A DNA stretch of 64,000 bases from Mucilaginibacter sp. SMC90. GTDB lineage: Bacteria; Bacteroidota; Bacteroidia; Sphingobacteriales; Sphingobacteriaceae. Positions 55,601 to 63,296 of the stretch are shown piece after piece. The notes under the pieces were generated by a model that was not told the origin of the DNA, ran no database searches, and was given only the letters and a program-made list of their open reading frames with translations. The first letter of the stretch is position 1. Every line of letters starts with the position of its first letter. Location of the stretch: contig NZ_CP094527.1 of NCBI RefSeq assembly GCF_022811725.1, positions 1,178,001-1,242,000 on the forward strand, in the 5' to 3' direction. Both the position numbers and the translations under genes were made by a program.

Positions 55601-55628
55601 TAATTTTGGTGTTAACGTTACTTTTTAA
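52605..55628 (+). CDS. SusC/RagA-type TonB-dependent glycan transporter
   Basis: 1007-residue outer-membrane importer. The signal peptide ends DAAFAQ, then a carboxypeptidase-like N-terminal domain (VTIKGKITDGKTGEALIGVS), the plug opening VVVIGYGTQRKLDVTGSIA, and the barrel with SusC signatures such as GASQFYGDHTYGYFPSVGAGW and RGSWGKVGNSG, ending FATYNFGVNVTF with a terminal aromatic. It works as a lid-and-barrel complex with the SusD encoded 12 bp downstream, using TonB energy to take up oligosaccharides. Downstream enzymes suggest a beta-glucan. Confidence 0.97.
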   Translation: MKRIFTISGLMLLLLLCYDAAFAQNVTIKGKITDGKTGEALIGVSVSVKGTTIGTQTDVNGAFTLKTPGNATLSVAYIGYATQEVAVNGQTTINVALQPQTNELQQVVVIGYGTQRKLDVTGSIATVKGADVAKQASPNALSGLQGKVSGVQITNSGTPGKSPDITIRGLGTIYGNTKPLFVVDGVWYDDISFLNPQDIESFSILKDASSTAIYGIRAANGVVLIGTKRGTKGKPVINYNGYVGLQAVTNQVQMANANEYATAVNELSALNGGDPVFSNPSSYGKGTDWYKQILRKAFTTNHEASISGGTDKYTYNYSFGYLNQDGLAKTNNYQRYTVHLSNDFKPTKNLKFGYTASGLSDVSRDVNSDIFHQLFGAAPTLPVRKADGGYGDPNDYGTGDGNNYNPQATIDFFNQRTKNKRFTYNAYGEVTFLKNFKFKSSFGGDISQNEVRGYSPEYFATLKQQSNKTNLDINHTDVRNWIWENTLTYDVKIKDHKITALVGYSAQNNQTKQIDGKADYVPYVKNGSIRSSFPDTTNVNYFATPGSQIHTRALSQFARVNYSFRDKYLLNASIRRDGASQFYGDHTYGYFPSVGAGWIITNEEFMKNQKVFSNLKLRGSWGKVGNSGVPINPTVQVIATDPYLTGLFGNPTTLYPGASINSIVPPSIVWEKTVSSDFGLEGGLLDNKLTFEADYYNRETQDAIFAIPVAGSLGTVNSSLIGNQASIQNRGWEFSLGWKDNPSKDFNYSISANIGINNNKVLNVVTGQNPIYDGGEGIANGALATRTVVGQPIGQFYGYKVTGIFQTTQQVATSKQPGAAPGDFIYQDTNNDGILDSRDRVALGSPLPKYNYGLNTSFTYKNFDLALDFQGVAGVSVYNANIAYRFGNENFTQDFYEHRWHGAGTSNTYPSVNVGKNSNAAPNSFYVESGAYFRMRNAQLGYTIPGDFLKKLNISKVRIYANAQNAINLFGYKGFSPEIGGDVGSRGIDASVYPLFATYNFGVNVTF

Positions 55629-55639
55629 TCAATATAAAG

Positions 55640-57121
55640 ATGAAAAACAGTACAAAATATATGCATAAGGCCATTGCTTTAGGTCTTATTGCTTCATTCA
55701 TATCGTTTCAAAGCTGTAAAAAAAGCTTCTTAAATGTTGATCCGGCGCAAAATACAGCGGCAACATTGTTCTTCAAAACCCAGGATGATGCTACAAAAGC
55801 GGTTAGCGCCATGTACGCTAACCTGCGCGAATGGAACAACATCGCTTTTGCCCCTATTGCTGTAGAGAGCATGGGCTCTGACGATGTAGAAAAAGGCAGT
55901 ACCGCCAGTGACGCTACCTTTTTTAATGATTACCATAACTTTACCATTACCTCGGGCGATGCTCAATTGGGCGGTTTCTGGAAAGGTCAGTACCAAAACA
56001 TCAATTTTGCTAATCAGATCTTAACCAATGTACCTGGTATTACCATGGACGAAACTTTAAAAGCAAGGTATTTGGCCGAAGCTAAATTTATCCGTGCCTA
56101 TTCATACTTTAGGTTGGTGAGAGCTTTTGGCGATGTACCATTACGTTTAACTTTACCTAAAGACGCATCAGAATATAATCTGCCACGTACAGCAAAAGAG
56201 CAGGTTTGGGCAGCTATTGAAACTGACTTAACCGATGCTGCTAATGTATTGCCGCAAACTTACAGCTCGGCTGATGTTGGTCACGCTACAAAAGGTGCCG
56301 CCCTTGCGCTGCATGCAAAAGTTGCTATGTACCTTAAAAAATGGAGCGATGTTTTAAGCTATACCAACCAGGTAATGGGTTTTGGTTATTCATTGTATCC
56401 TGATTACGAGCAATTGTTCCGTACAACGCATAAAAACAACCAGGAATCGGTATTTGAAATCCAGTGTTCGTTAATCCCTAACAACCCGGACGCTTCAAAC
56501 TCACAGTATTCGCAGGTACAGGGTGTACGTGGTGTTACAGGTGGTGGCTGGGGCTTTAATGTACCAAGCCCGGAACTTGCGGCAGCTTATGAAACCGGCG
56601 ACCCGCGACGTGACGCTACCATTATTTTCAGAGGTGAAACTACACCTGAAGGTGATAAGATCCCGGCTACCGGTGATAATCCTATGTACAATCAAAAATC
56701 ATATGTGCCTTTCAGCATGTATGTATCAGGTTTTAATGAAGGTTGCCAGCAAAATAAGATCGTTTTGCGCTACGCCGATGTATTACTCATGAACGCTGAA
56801 GCTAATAATGAGCTTGGTAGCTCTGCTGCTGCATTAATTCCGTTAGAGCAGGTTCGTGCCCGTGCCCGTGCTGGTAACAATGCTATTTTACCTAAAATTA
56901 CCACTACCGACCAGGCCGCATTGCGCACAGCTATATACAATGAAAGAAGAGTTGAACTGGCTATGGAATTTGAACGTTATTTCGACGTGATCCGCCAGGG
57001 CAGGGGTACCGCAGTTTTCGGCTCACGTGGCTGGAAAGCAGGTAAAAATGAAGTTTGGCCTGTGCCTCAAAATGAAATTGACCTGAGCGGCGGCGCATTA
57101 ACACAAAATCCTGGTTATTAA
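55640..57121 (+). CDS. SusD/RagB-type surface glycan-binding lipoprotein
   Basis: 493 residues. The signal peptide has a lipidation cysteine at about 26 (FQSCKKSF). Typical SusD features are LNVDPAQNTAATLFFKTQDD at the start, EAKFIRAYSYFRLVRAFGDV (TPR-like helix), AALALHAKVAMYLKKWSDVL and the C-terminal NERRVELAMEFERYFDVIRQ. It forms the lid of the SusC transporter and captures glycan at the cell surface. It is followed by a hairpin terminator that may reduce expression of the enzymes downstream relative to the transporter. Confidence 0.97.
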   Translation: MKNSTKYMHKAIALGLIASFISFQSCKKSFLNVDPAQNTAATLFFKTQDDATKAVSAMYANLREWNNIAFAPIAVESMGSDDVEKGSTASDATFFNDYHNFTITSGDAQLGGFWKGQYQNINFANQILTNVPGITMDETLKARYLAEAKFIRAYSYFRLVRAFGDVPLRLTLPKDASEYNLPRTAKEQVWAAIETDLTDAANVLPQTYSSADVGHATKGAALALHAKVAMYLKKWSDVLSYTNQVMGFGYSLYPDYEQLFRTTHKNNQESVFEIQCSLIPNNPDASNSQYSQVQGVRGVTGGGWGFNVPSPELAAAYETGDPRRDATIIFRGETTPEGDKIPATGDNPMYNQKSYVPFSMYVSGFNEGCQQNKIVLRYADVLLMNAEANNELGSSAAALIPLEQVRARARAGNNAILPKITTTDQAALRTAIYNERRVELAMEFERYFDVIRQGRGTAVFGSRGWKAGKNEVWPVPQNEIDLSGGALTQNPGY

Positions 57122-57155
57122 TTAGCCAATAAAATACACACAGTTGATTGATTAT

Positions 57156-57192
57156 GAGGTTGCTTAGTTTCATTAACGGGCAACCTCTTTTA
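57156..57192 (+). terminator. intrinsic terminator or attenuator between SusD and the glucanase gene
   Basis: GAGGTTGC and GCAACCTC form a perfect 8-bp stem with a 16-nt loop, followed by TTTTATG. It lies 35 nt after the SusD stop and 56 nt before the next ATG. It is weaker than the others, so partial read-through is plausible. Confidence 0.6.
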
Positions 57193-57247
57193 TGCCCATT
57201 CTTTTTATGAAAAACACGGTTTTTCGTAAACAATAAAGAGCAGCTTT

Positions 57248-58600
57248 ATGAAAAAACTAATATTATCCCCTTTGTTAATGATGTTTGTGCTGGGTGCTTT
57301 TGCGCAAAAAACATCAAAAAAATCAGAAGAAGGCATTAAACCGGTTGGCATTATCAAAAACCTTACTGATAGCGCCCTGCTTGACGTGGTGCAACGCCAA
57401 ACGTTCCGTTATTTTTGGGATTTTGGTCATCCGGTGAGCGGTCTTGCCCGCGAGCGCAGCAACACCTCTTTTGATTATGGTAACGAGGTGGTAACTACAG
57501 GCGGTTCTGGTTTCGGTATCATGTCGCTCATAGTGGCTGATAGCCGCAAGTGGATAACCCATGAACAAGCGGTTGATCGTATGGTGAAGATCGTTAACTT
57601 TTTATACAAGGCCGACGCTTTTCACGGTGCTTTCCCGCACTGGCTAAACGGCGAAACAGGTAAAGCGATTCGCTTTGGCCGTAAGGATGATGGCGGAGAT
57701 ATTGTTGAGTCTGCTTATTTGTTTCAAGGGTTGCTTTGTGCAAGGCAGTATTTCAATGCCAATGATCCTAAAGAACGTCGCATCCGCGATGTGATCAACT
57801 GGATGTGGGGCGAAATGGAATGGAGCTGGTATACCCGCGATGGCCGTGATGCCCTTTACTGGCACTGGAGCCCAAACAATGGCTGGGCTATGAATTTCCC
57901 TATCCATGGGTTTAATGAATGTTTGATAACCTATGTGCTTGCGGCATCGGCCGAGCGTTACCCTGTTAGTGCTGATGTTTATCACCGCGGTTGGGCACAA
58001 AGCGATTTCTTTAAAAATGGCAGGACCTTTTATGGTTTTAAATTGCCTTTAGGTTTTGATTACGGTGGTCCGTTGTTCTTTTCACAATACTCATTTCTGG
58101 GCCTTAACCCTAAAGGTTTAAAGGATGACTATGCCGATTATTGGGAGCAAAATAAAAATCACACCCTCATCAATCATGCCTACTGTGTTGATAACCCTAA
58201 AAAATTTAAAGGCTACGGCGAAAACTGCTGGGGCTTAACCGCCAGTGATAACTTTGAAGGATACAACGCCCACTCGCCAACTAACGATCTGGGGGTAATT
58301 ACACCAACGGCAGCACTATCTGCATTTCCTTACACCCCTGAGTATTCGATGAAAGCATTGCGCCATTTTTATTATGACCTGGGCGACAAGATCTGGGGTG
58401 AATATGGTTTTACCGATGCCTTCAGCGAATCGCATAACTGGTATGCCAACTCCTATTTGGCTATTGACCAGGGGCCGATCGTCGTAATGATCGAGAATTA
58501 TCGTACAGGTTTGCTTTGGAAGCTTTTTATGAGTTGTCCCGAAGTGCAGGGCGGCCTGAAAAAGCTTGGTTTTGAAAGCCCGGCAATCGCAAAAAATTAA
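57248..58600 (+). CDS. GH144-like exported glucanase (glucoamylase-like family)
   Basis: 450 residues. The signal peptide ends LGAFAQ. The mature part belongs to the glucoamylase-like family (PF10091) that defines GH144, whose founding Bacteroidota member is an endo-beta-1,2-glucanase. Seen: VVQRQTFRYFWDFGHPVSGL, RSNTSFDYGNEVVTTGGSGF, GAFPHWLNGETGKAIRFG, DDGGDIVESAYLFQGLL, and ALYWHWSPNNGWAMNFPIHG. Acidic residues in these stretches are candidates for catalysis, but I cannot assign them. Beta-1,2-glucan as substrate is inferred from the family. The normal partner, a GH3 beta-glucosidase, is absent here. Confidence 0.9.
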   Translation: MKKLILSPLLMMFVLGAFAQKTSKKSEEGIKPVGIIKNLTDSALLDVVQRQTFRYFWDFGHPVSGLARERSNTSFDYGNEVVTTGGSGFGIMSLIVADSRKWITHEQAVDRMVKIVNFLYKADAFHGAFPHWLNGETGKAIRFGRKDDGGDIVESAYLFQGLLCARQYFNANDPKERRIRDVINWMWGEMEWSWYTRDGRDALYWHWSPNNGWAMNFPIHGFNECLITYVLAASAERYPVSADVYHRGWAQSDFFKNGRTFYGFKLPLGFDYGGPLFFSQYSFLGLNPKGLKDDYADYWEQNKNHTLINHAYCVDNPKKFKGYGENCWGLTASDNFEGYNAHSPTNDLGVITPTAALSAFPYTPEYSMKALRHFYYDLGDKIWGEYGFTDAFSESHNWYANSYLAIDQGPIVVMIENYRTGLLWKLFMSCPEVQGGLKKLGFESPAIAKN

Positions 58601-58703
58601 TTCGGCATAAAAAAATAAACAAAAGGCCGTTAAAGAGGTGAAATTTGTTTTGATGCAACAGCGATATTTACGCTGGTTGTAAAACAGAGAAGCATTTTAA
58701 CCC

Positions 58704-59501
58704 ATGATCAAAATAATACGAATCACAGGAATGCTAAGCTTGCTCTTAGCATTCTCTTTTTTAGCCCGAGCCCAAAATTTGACCTCGTTTGACAGGGGCA
58801 GCTTTATCTTTAAAGTGGATACGCTGCCATACCGTATATTATTCCCAAAACATTTTAATCCGGGCCAAAAGTATCCTTTAGTGTTTGTACTGCATGGTTC
58901 GGGCGAACGGGGAAACAATAATGAATCGCAGTTGACTTATGGTGCCCAAAGGTTTTTACAGGATAGCGTACGCGAAATGTATGAAGCTATTGTAGTTTTC
59001 CCCCAATGTCCGGCAAAAAGCTATTGGAGCAATGTAAAGCAGGTTACCGATTCGGCAACAAATAAACGCAAATTTATTTTTCAGGAAGATGCCCCGCCAA
59101 CCATGGCCATGATCATGCTGATGGGCCTTGTTGACCAGTTTTTAGATAAGCCTTTTGTTGATAAGCATAAAGTTTATGTGGGCGGCCTGAGCATGGGCGG
59201 CATGGGTACATTTGAAATAATAGGGCGGGAGCCTAAAATATTTGCAGCCGCCTTTGCCATTTGCGGGGGAGATAATACGCTGAATGCAAAAAAATACGCC
59301 AAAAAAGTTCCGCTCTGGATCTTCCACGGTAATAATGACCCGGTAGTACCGGCCGATCATTCGCAGGTAATGGTTGATGCCATTAAGGAAGCAGGAGGGC
59401 ACCCAAGGTTTACCTTATACCCCGGTGTAGGTCATAACAGTTGGGATAATGCCTTTAATGAACCTGATTTGCTGCATTGGCTGTTTTCGCATAGTAAGTA
59501 G
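58704..59501 (+). CDS. exported alpha/beta hydrolase (esterase-type)
   Basis: 265 residues. The signal peptide ends FLARAQ. Alpha/beta hydrolase fold with nucleophile S163 in GGLSMGGMG, D212 in HGNNDPVVP and H244 in GVGHNSWDN completing the triad, and the oxyanion area FVLHGSGERG. This is the PHB-depolymerase/CE1-like or prolyl-oligopeptidase-like group. It lies in the glycan locus on the same strand, so removing acyl groups from the polysaccharide is a fair inference. A peptidase role is not excluded. The locus ends here, followed by a palindromic element. Confidence 0.88.
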   Translation: MIKIIRITGMLSLLLAFSFLARAQNLTSFDRGSFIFKVDTLPYRILFPKHFNPGQKYPLVFVLHGSGERGNNNESQLTYGAQRFLQDSVREMYEAIVVFPQCPAKSYWSNVKQVTDSATNKRKFIFQEDAPPTMAMIMLMGLVDQFLDKPFVDKHKVYVGGLSMGGMGTFEIIGREPKIFAAAFAICGGDNTLNAKKYAKKVPLWIFHGNNDPVVPADHSQVMVDAIKEAGGHPRFTLYPGVGHNSWDNAFNEPDLLHWLFSHSK

Positions 59502-59565
59502 AGGAGCGACCAGAGAATAGTTACCACCTGGTAGGAGCCGGGCGGTGGCGGAATACATGAAACCA

Positions 59566-59656
59566 TGTCATTGCGAGGAGGAACGACGAAGCAATCGCAT
59601 GCTATACAGGGTGACTATGCTTCCGTGCGGTTGCCACGCTATCGCTTATAATGACA
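59566..59656. repeat. TCATTGCGAG-ended palindromic element, copy C
   Basis: It begins TGTCATTGCGAGGAGGAACG and ends TATCGCTTATAATGACA, inverted with several mismatches. The centre GCTATACAGGGTGACTA keeps the CTATACAGGG core of copies B and D. It lies between the convergent esterase gene and the repeat protein gene. Confidence 0.7.
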
Positions 59657-59677
59657 TTTTTAATAACTTAATGGAGT

Positions 59678-60964
59678 TTATTCTTCCCCCTCTGATTTCT
59701 TAGGAATATTTTTGGCGTTGAAGCGCGGCTTAAATCCCAATTTAGGTGCAGGTGCTTCCGTTGCCTGCGGCTGAGTTTCCTCAGTTGGCTTATCCTCTTT
59801 TTTATCATCCGGCGGTTCTTCAGCTTCAGTGGCTTTGGGCTTCATTGCGGCTGCGTTAAATCGCGGTTTAAAGCCAAGCTTTGGTGCTGGAGTTTCAGAA
59901 GCCGGTTTTTCTTCTTCAACGGCTGGCTGTGAAGATTCGGCTAATGGTTTTTCCTCTTCAACCGGTTGTTCCGGTTCTGCCGGTTTGGGTTTCATCATAG
60001 CCGCGTTAAAGCGTGGTTTGAACCCCATCTTAGGAGTAGGCGCTTCTGATGCCTGTGGTTTTGGCTCTTCAGCAGGTTTTTCTTCTTCAGCAGCAGCTTC
60101 GCTTTCTACCGACTTTGGTTTTACCATAGCAGCATTGAAGCGCGGTTTAAAGCCCATTTTAGGCGCGGGTGTTTCCGCGGCAGGGCTTTGAGGCTCAGCA
60201 GTCGCCCCTTCTTCTTTTTTATCCTCTGCCGGCGCTTCTGTTTCTGCGGGTTTCGGTTTTACCATAGCCGCATTGAAGCGCGGTTTAAAGCCCATTTTAG
60301 GCGCGGGTGTTTCTGAGGCAGGGGTTTGAGGTTCGGTTGCCGCAGCATCTTCTTTTTTATCCTCTACAGGTGTTTCTGTTTCTGCAGTTTTTGGTTTTAC
60401 CATGCCAGCGTTAAAGCGTGGTTTGAAACCTGGTTTGGTGGTTGCTGCAGGTGTTTCTACAGCCGGGGCAGGAGCTACAGCTTGTTGTTCTTTATCCGTT
60501 TCAGACGATGCCTCACTTGCTTCCGGTTTAGCCTTTGCCATGGCCGGGTTAAAGCGTGGCTTGAATGCCGGCTTTGGTGTAGTTTCTGCCGGTGGGGTTT
60601 CCGGTGTTGCAGGTTCTGTTGACTCCGTTTTGGGCTCTTCAACAGGAGGCACTTGTTTTGGTGTTGCCGCCTGACGGAATTTTGGTGTAAAGCCAACCTT
60701 GGCCGGTGTGCCGGGTTCTATCAAGCTTTCGGTAATGGTTTGTTCGGCAAGCGGGTTTTTGATGTGTACCTTTTCGGTTTTAACCTCAAGCGGAACTGGA
60801 AATTGCCGCCTCAGTTTATTGAACCAGTACTTTTTGGTATGGTCGAAGCTTTTTTCGCCCATCTGTTCAAAGTGATCTTTAAATTCAGAAAACAAAGCCG
60901 GTTCGCCCTGTTCAAGAGCTACAAGGTCAATTCTTTTCTTCTTTAAAAATTCTTCAAAAACCAT
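59678..60964 (-). CDS. repeat protein with FKPRFNAAMVKPK motifs
   Basis: 428 residues that I do not recognise. The first 75 or so residues form a compact charged and helical domain (VFEEFLKKKRIDLVALEQGE, GEKSFDHTKKYWFNKLRRQF). The rest is low-complexity E/P/A/K sequence carrying eight copies of a short motif, most often APKMGFKPRFNAAMVKPK, spaced by 30-45 residues of acidic, proline-rich linker. The first copies are divergent (VGFTPKFRQAA) and the last is LGFKPRFNAKNIPKK. There is no signal peptide, so it is probably cytoplasmic. The basic FKPRFN motifs in acidic linkers look like multivalent short binding peptides. The sequence is too regular to be shaped by chance. Confidence 0.8.
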   Translation of the reverse strand: MVFEEFLKKKRIDLVALEQGEPALFSEFKDHFEQMGEKSFDHTKKYWFNKLRRQFPVPLEVKTEKVHIKNPLAEQTITESLIEPGTPAKVGFTPKFRQAATPKQVPPVEEPKTESTEPATPETPPAETTPKPAFKPRFNPAMAKAKPEASEASSETDKEQQAVAPAPAVETPAATTKPGFKPRFNAGMVKPKTAETETPVEDKKEDAAATEPQTPASETPAPKMGFKPRFNAAMVKPKPAETEAPAEDKKEEGATAEPQSPAAETPAPKMGFKPRFNAAMVKPKSVESEAAAEEEKPAEEPKPQASEAPTPKMGFKPRFNAAMMKPKPAEPEQPVEEEKPLAESSQPAVEEEKPASETPAPKLGFKPRFNAAAMKPKATEAEEPPDDKKEDKPTEETQPQATEAPAPKLGFKPRFNAKNIPKKSEGEE

Positions 60965-60971
60965 TTTGTTT

Positions 60972-61080
60972 AGATATGAGATGTTAGATATGAGATTTGA
61001 GACAAAATTAAAGCTTCAAATCGTTGGGATATAAAACATAATTTTTTAGTCTCATATCTCAAATCTCATATCTCAAGTCT
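60972..61080. repeat. AGATATGAGATTTGAG inverted repeat
   Basis: Arms at 60972-61003 (AGATATGAGATGTTAGATAT first) and 61049-61080 (ending ATCTCATATCTCAAGTCT) are inverted and built from the word ATATGAGATTTGAG. The right arm runs into the stop of the DUF2442 gene. It probably forms a hairpin in that mRNA tail. Confidence 0.6.
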
Positions 61081-61294
61081 ATAACCCCACTTCCACATCC
61101 AGCTTATTAAAGCGGATGCCTTTCTCGGTCTGGCTCCAGTCTTGACGTTCCTCGTCGGTAGCGTTAAGTAACTTCGGGAACCACTCCAGCGGGAAAGCCT
61201 GGGGTTTGCCACCATCACTTTCAACAAAAAGCAGACCGTTAGCAAAGGTAACCTTTACTTTTTTCTCCCCTTTACGTGTGTTGAATAGTGGCAT
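61079..61294 (-). CDS. DUF2442 domain protein
   Basis: 71 residues of the DUF2442 family: VKVTFANGLLFVESDGGKPQ strand pair, FPLEWFPKLLNATDEERQDW, and RFNKLDVEVGL at the end. In other bacteria DUF2442 genes are often next to toxin-like or DUF4160 genes, but no such partner is here. Between it and yebC lies a TCATTGCGAG-ended palindrome. Function unknown. Confidence 0.85.
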   Translation of the reverse strand: MPLFNTRKGEKKVKVTFANGLLFVESDGGKPQAFPLEWFPKLLNATDEERQDWSQTEKGIRFNKLDVEVGL

Positions 61295-61312
61295 GATAAT
61301 GCTTAGTTAAGC

Positions 61313-61394
61313 CGTCATTGCGAGGTACGAAGCAATCCCAAACTATACAGGGCGGACCTGTTAATCGGGGATTGCTTCGTACCTCGTAATGACG
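61313..61394. repeat. TCATTGCGAG-ended palindromic element, copy D
   Basis: Arms of about 27 nt, starting CGTCATTGCGAGGTACGAAG and ending CTTCGTACCTCGTAATGACG, are nearly perfect inverted copies. The centre ACTATACAGGGCGGACCTG carries the shared core. Confidence 0.8.
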
Positions 61395-61423
61395 CGTTGT
61401 TTATGTTAAATCCGATATCAGAA

Positions 61424-62149
61424 CTATTCCGCCATATTATGGTAAACCGCCTGCACGTCGTCGTCTTCTTCCAAACGGTCAATCAGTTTCATGATATCGG
61501 TAACCTGCTCTTCGGTAACGGCGTGGAATGATTGTGGCACACGCTCCAACTTGGCCGATTTTACTTCGATACCAATTTCTTCCAGTGCCTTTTGCATTTT
61601 ACCAAAATCTTCAAAAGCCGTGTGGATTACAGCGATATCATTGCCATTTTCGTCGGCTTCAACAAAGATCTCTTCCAAACCTGCATCTATCAGTTCAAAT
61701 TCAAGTTCTTCCAGGTCGCGGTCTCCGGGTTCAAAAGTGAAAACCGACTTACGGGTAAAGATAAAATCAAGCGAGCCTGTTTTACCTAACGAACCGCCAT
61801 ATTTAGTAAAGTAGCTTCGTACGTTGGCTACGGTACGGTTGGTGTTATCTGTAGCAGTTTCAACCAAAACAGCAACGCCGTAAGGTGCATAACCTTCATA
61901 AACAAGCTCTTCGTAATCTTTTTCATCGCGGCTGCTGGCACGTTTAATAGCGGCCTCAACACGGTCTTTAGGCATGTTTACCGCCTTGGCGTTTTGTACT
62001 GCGGTACGTAAGCGCGAGTTGGTGTTAACATCGCCGCCGCCGGCCTTTACAGCCATTACAATTTCCTTACCTAAACGGGTAAACTGCACTGCCATTTTGG
62101 CCCAGCGCTTAAACTTTCTTTCTTTGCGGAATTCAAATGCTCTTCCCAT
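61424..62149 (-). CDS. YebC/PmpR-family regulator
   Basis: 241 residues of the YebC family: MGRAFEFRKERKFKRWAKM start, GKEIVMAVKAGGGDVNTNSR, RLRTAVQNAKAVNMPKDRVE, YEELVYEGYAPYGVAVLVE and NRTVANVRSYFTKYGGSLG. Members were first described as transcription factors; recent work ties some to relief of ribosome stalling at proline runs. Which applies here cannot be read from the sequence. The proline-rich repeat protein nearby is not clearly related. Single-gene unit. Confidence 0.95.
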   Translation of the reverse strand: MGRAFEFRKERKFKRWAKMAVQFTRLGKEIVMAVKAGGGDVNTNSRLRTAVQNAKAVNMPKDRVEAAIKRASSRDEKDYEELVYEGYAPYGVAVLVETATDNTNRTVANVRSYFTKYGGSLGKTGSLDFIFTRKSVFTFEPGDRDLEELEFELIDAGLEEIFVEADENGNDIAVIHTAFEDFGKMQKALEEIGIEVKSAKLERVPQSFHAVTEEQVTDIMKLIDRLEEDDDVQAVYHNMAE

Positions 62150-62272
62150 GTTCTTTTAGTTCATTATTCTCGGTTGATGGTTCATGGATCAACCTTGTTG
62201 TTTTACAAAGCTTTGCCTTATAAAGACAAGGCGGTAAATATAATATTTGTTTATAAAAAGGCGGATAAAAAC

Positions 62273-62310
62273 CTTTAACCTTTAACCTTTATCCTTTCGC
62301 CTTTTACCTT
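62273..62310. repeat. short tandem CCTTTAA repeat
   Basis: Three to four CCTTTAAC/CCTTTATC words in a row, continuing CCTTTCGCCTTTTACCTT into the stop region of the SDR gene. A slippage-prone tract with no obvious role. Confidence 0.5.
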
Positions 62311-63262
62311 AAATAATCGTCTTTAAATTTTCCAGCATATCGGCTACCATTTTAGGCAGGTCATATTCAAGTTTCCAACCCCAGTCGTTTTGAGCATAGC
62401 TATCATCAATTGATTTTGGCCAGCTATCGGCAATGGCCTGGCGCGGATCATTTTCGCTGTAGCTGATCTCAAATTTAGGGATCAGTTTTTTGATCTCTGC
62501 TGCCAGTTGCTCAGGCGTAAAGCTGATACCCGCAAGGTTATATGACGAGCGGATGCTGATCTTTTCGGCAGGGGCGTCCATCAAGCTGATGGTAGCCCTA
62601 ATGGCATCGTCCATATACATCATGGGTAGTGCGGTGCCTTCGGCCAGGAAACTTTCATAGCTGCCGGTTTTTAAGGCATGGTGAAATATATGTACGGCAT
62701 AATCGGTGGTGCCGCCGCCCGGATTAGCTTTCCAGCCTATGAGTCCCGGATAGCGGATGCTGCGTACATCAAGTCCATATTTATTAAAGTAATATTCGCA
62801 CCAGCGTTCGCCGGCCAGTTTACTGAAACCATAAACTGTGTTAGGATCCATTACGCAATATTGCGGCGTGTTATGCTGCGGCGAATGCGGACCGAAAACA
62901 GCTATGGAGCTTGGCCAGAAAACTTTATTTACCTTAAACTCAACCGCAAAATCAAGCACATGCAACAAGCCGGTCATGTTCAGGTCCCAGGCCATTTTAG
63001 GTTTTTGCTCACCCACGGCGGATAGTATGGCGGCTAAAAGGTAAACCTGTGTGGGGCGGTGTTTATCAAATATATGGTGCAGGTTATCTTTATCAAGCAC
63101 GTTGATCAATTCGAACGGCCCGGTGCTGCCGCGCATAGCATAAGTCGGGCTGTTGATATCTGAAGCTATTACTGCGTCGGCTCCGTGTATATTTCTCAAA
63201 GCCATTACCAGTTCGGTGCCGATCTGGCCATTGGCGCCTATCACTAAGATCTTTTCGCTCAT
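62309..63262 (-). CDS. NAD-dependent epimerase/dehydratase, L-threonine 3-dehydrogenase-like
   Basis: 317-residue extended short-chain dehydrogenase: NAD motif GANGQIG (9-15), D35 binding the ribose (IASDIN), SSIAVFG, the YxxxK pair Y144/K148 (YGFSKLAGE), and RYPGLIG. The sequence MDPNTVYGFSKLAGERWCEY and the PGGGTTDYAVHIF segment are typical of SDR-type L-threonine 3-dehydrogenases. This enzyme would oxidise threonine to 2-amino-3-oxobutyrate, the substrate of the Kbl encoded at 44429-45619. The genes are 17 kb apart, so linkage is weak. Nearby repeats fill the gap to asd. Confidence 0.9.
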   Translation of the reverse strand: MSEKILVIGANGQIGTELVMALRNIHGADAVIASDINSPTYAMRGSTGPFELINVLDKDNLHHIFDKHRPTQVYLLAAILSAVGEQKPKMAWDLNMTGLLHVLDFAVEFKVNKVFWPSSIAVFGPHSPQHNTPQYCVMDPNTVYGFSKLAGERWCEYYFNKYGLDVRSIRYPGLIGWKANPGGGTTDYAVHIFHHALKTGSYESFLAEGTALPMMYMDDAIRATISLMDAPAEKISIRSSYNLAGISFTPEQLAAEIKKLIPKFEISYSENDPRQAIADSWPKSIDDSYAQNDWGWKLEYDLPKMVADMLENLKTII

Positions 63263-63296
63263 GCAATTTTGAGTTTACCGCGCAAAGGTAGGGTTT

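Noticed and set aside
62273..62310. Telomere-like CCTTTAA tandem repeat
   Set aside because: Only three to four imperfect copies inside a bacterial gene gap; simple slippage is enough to explain it.
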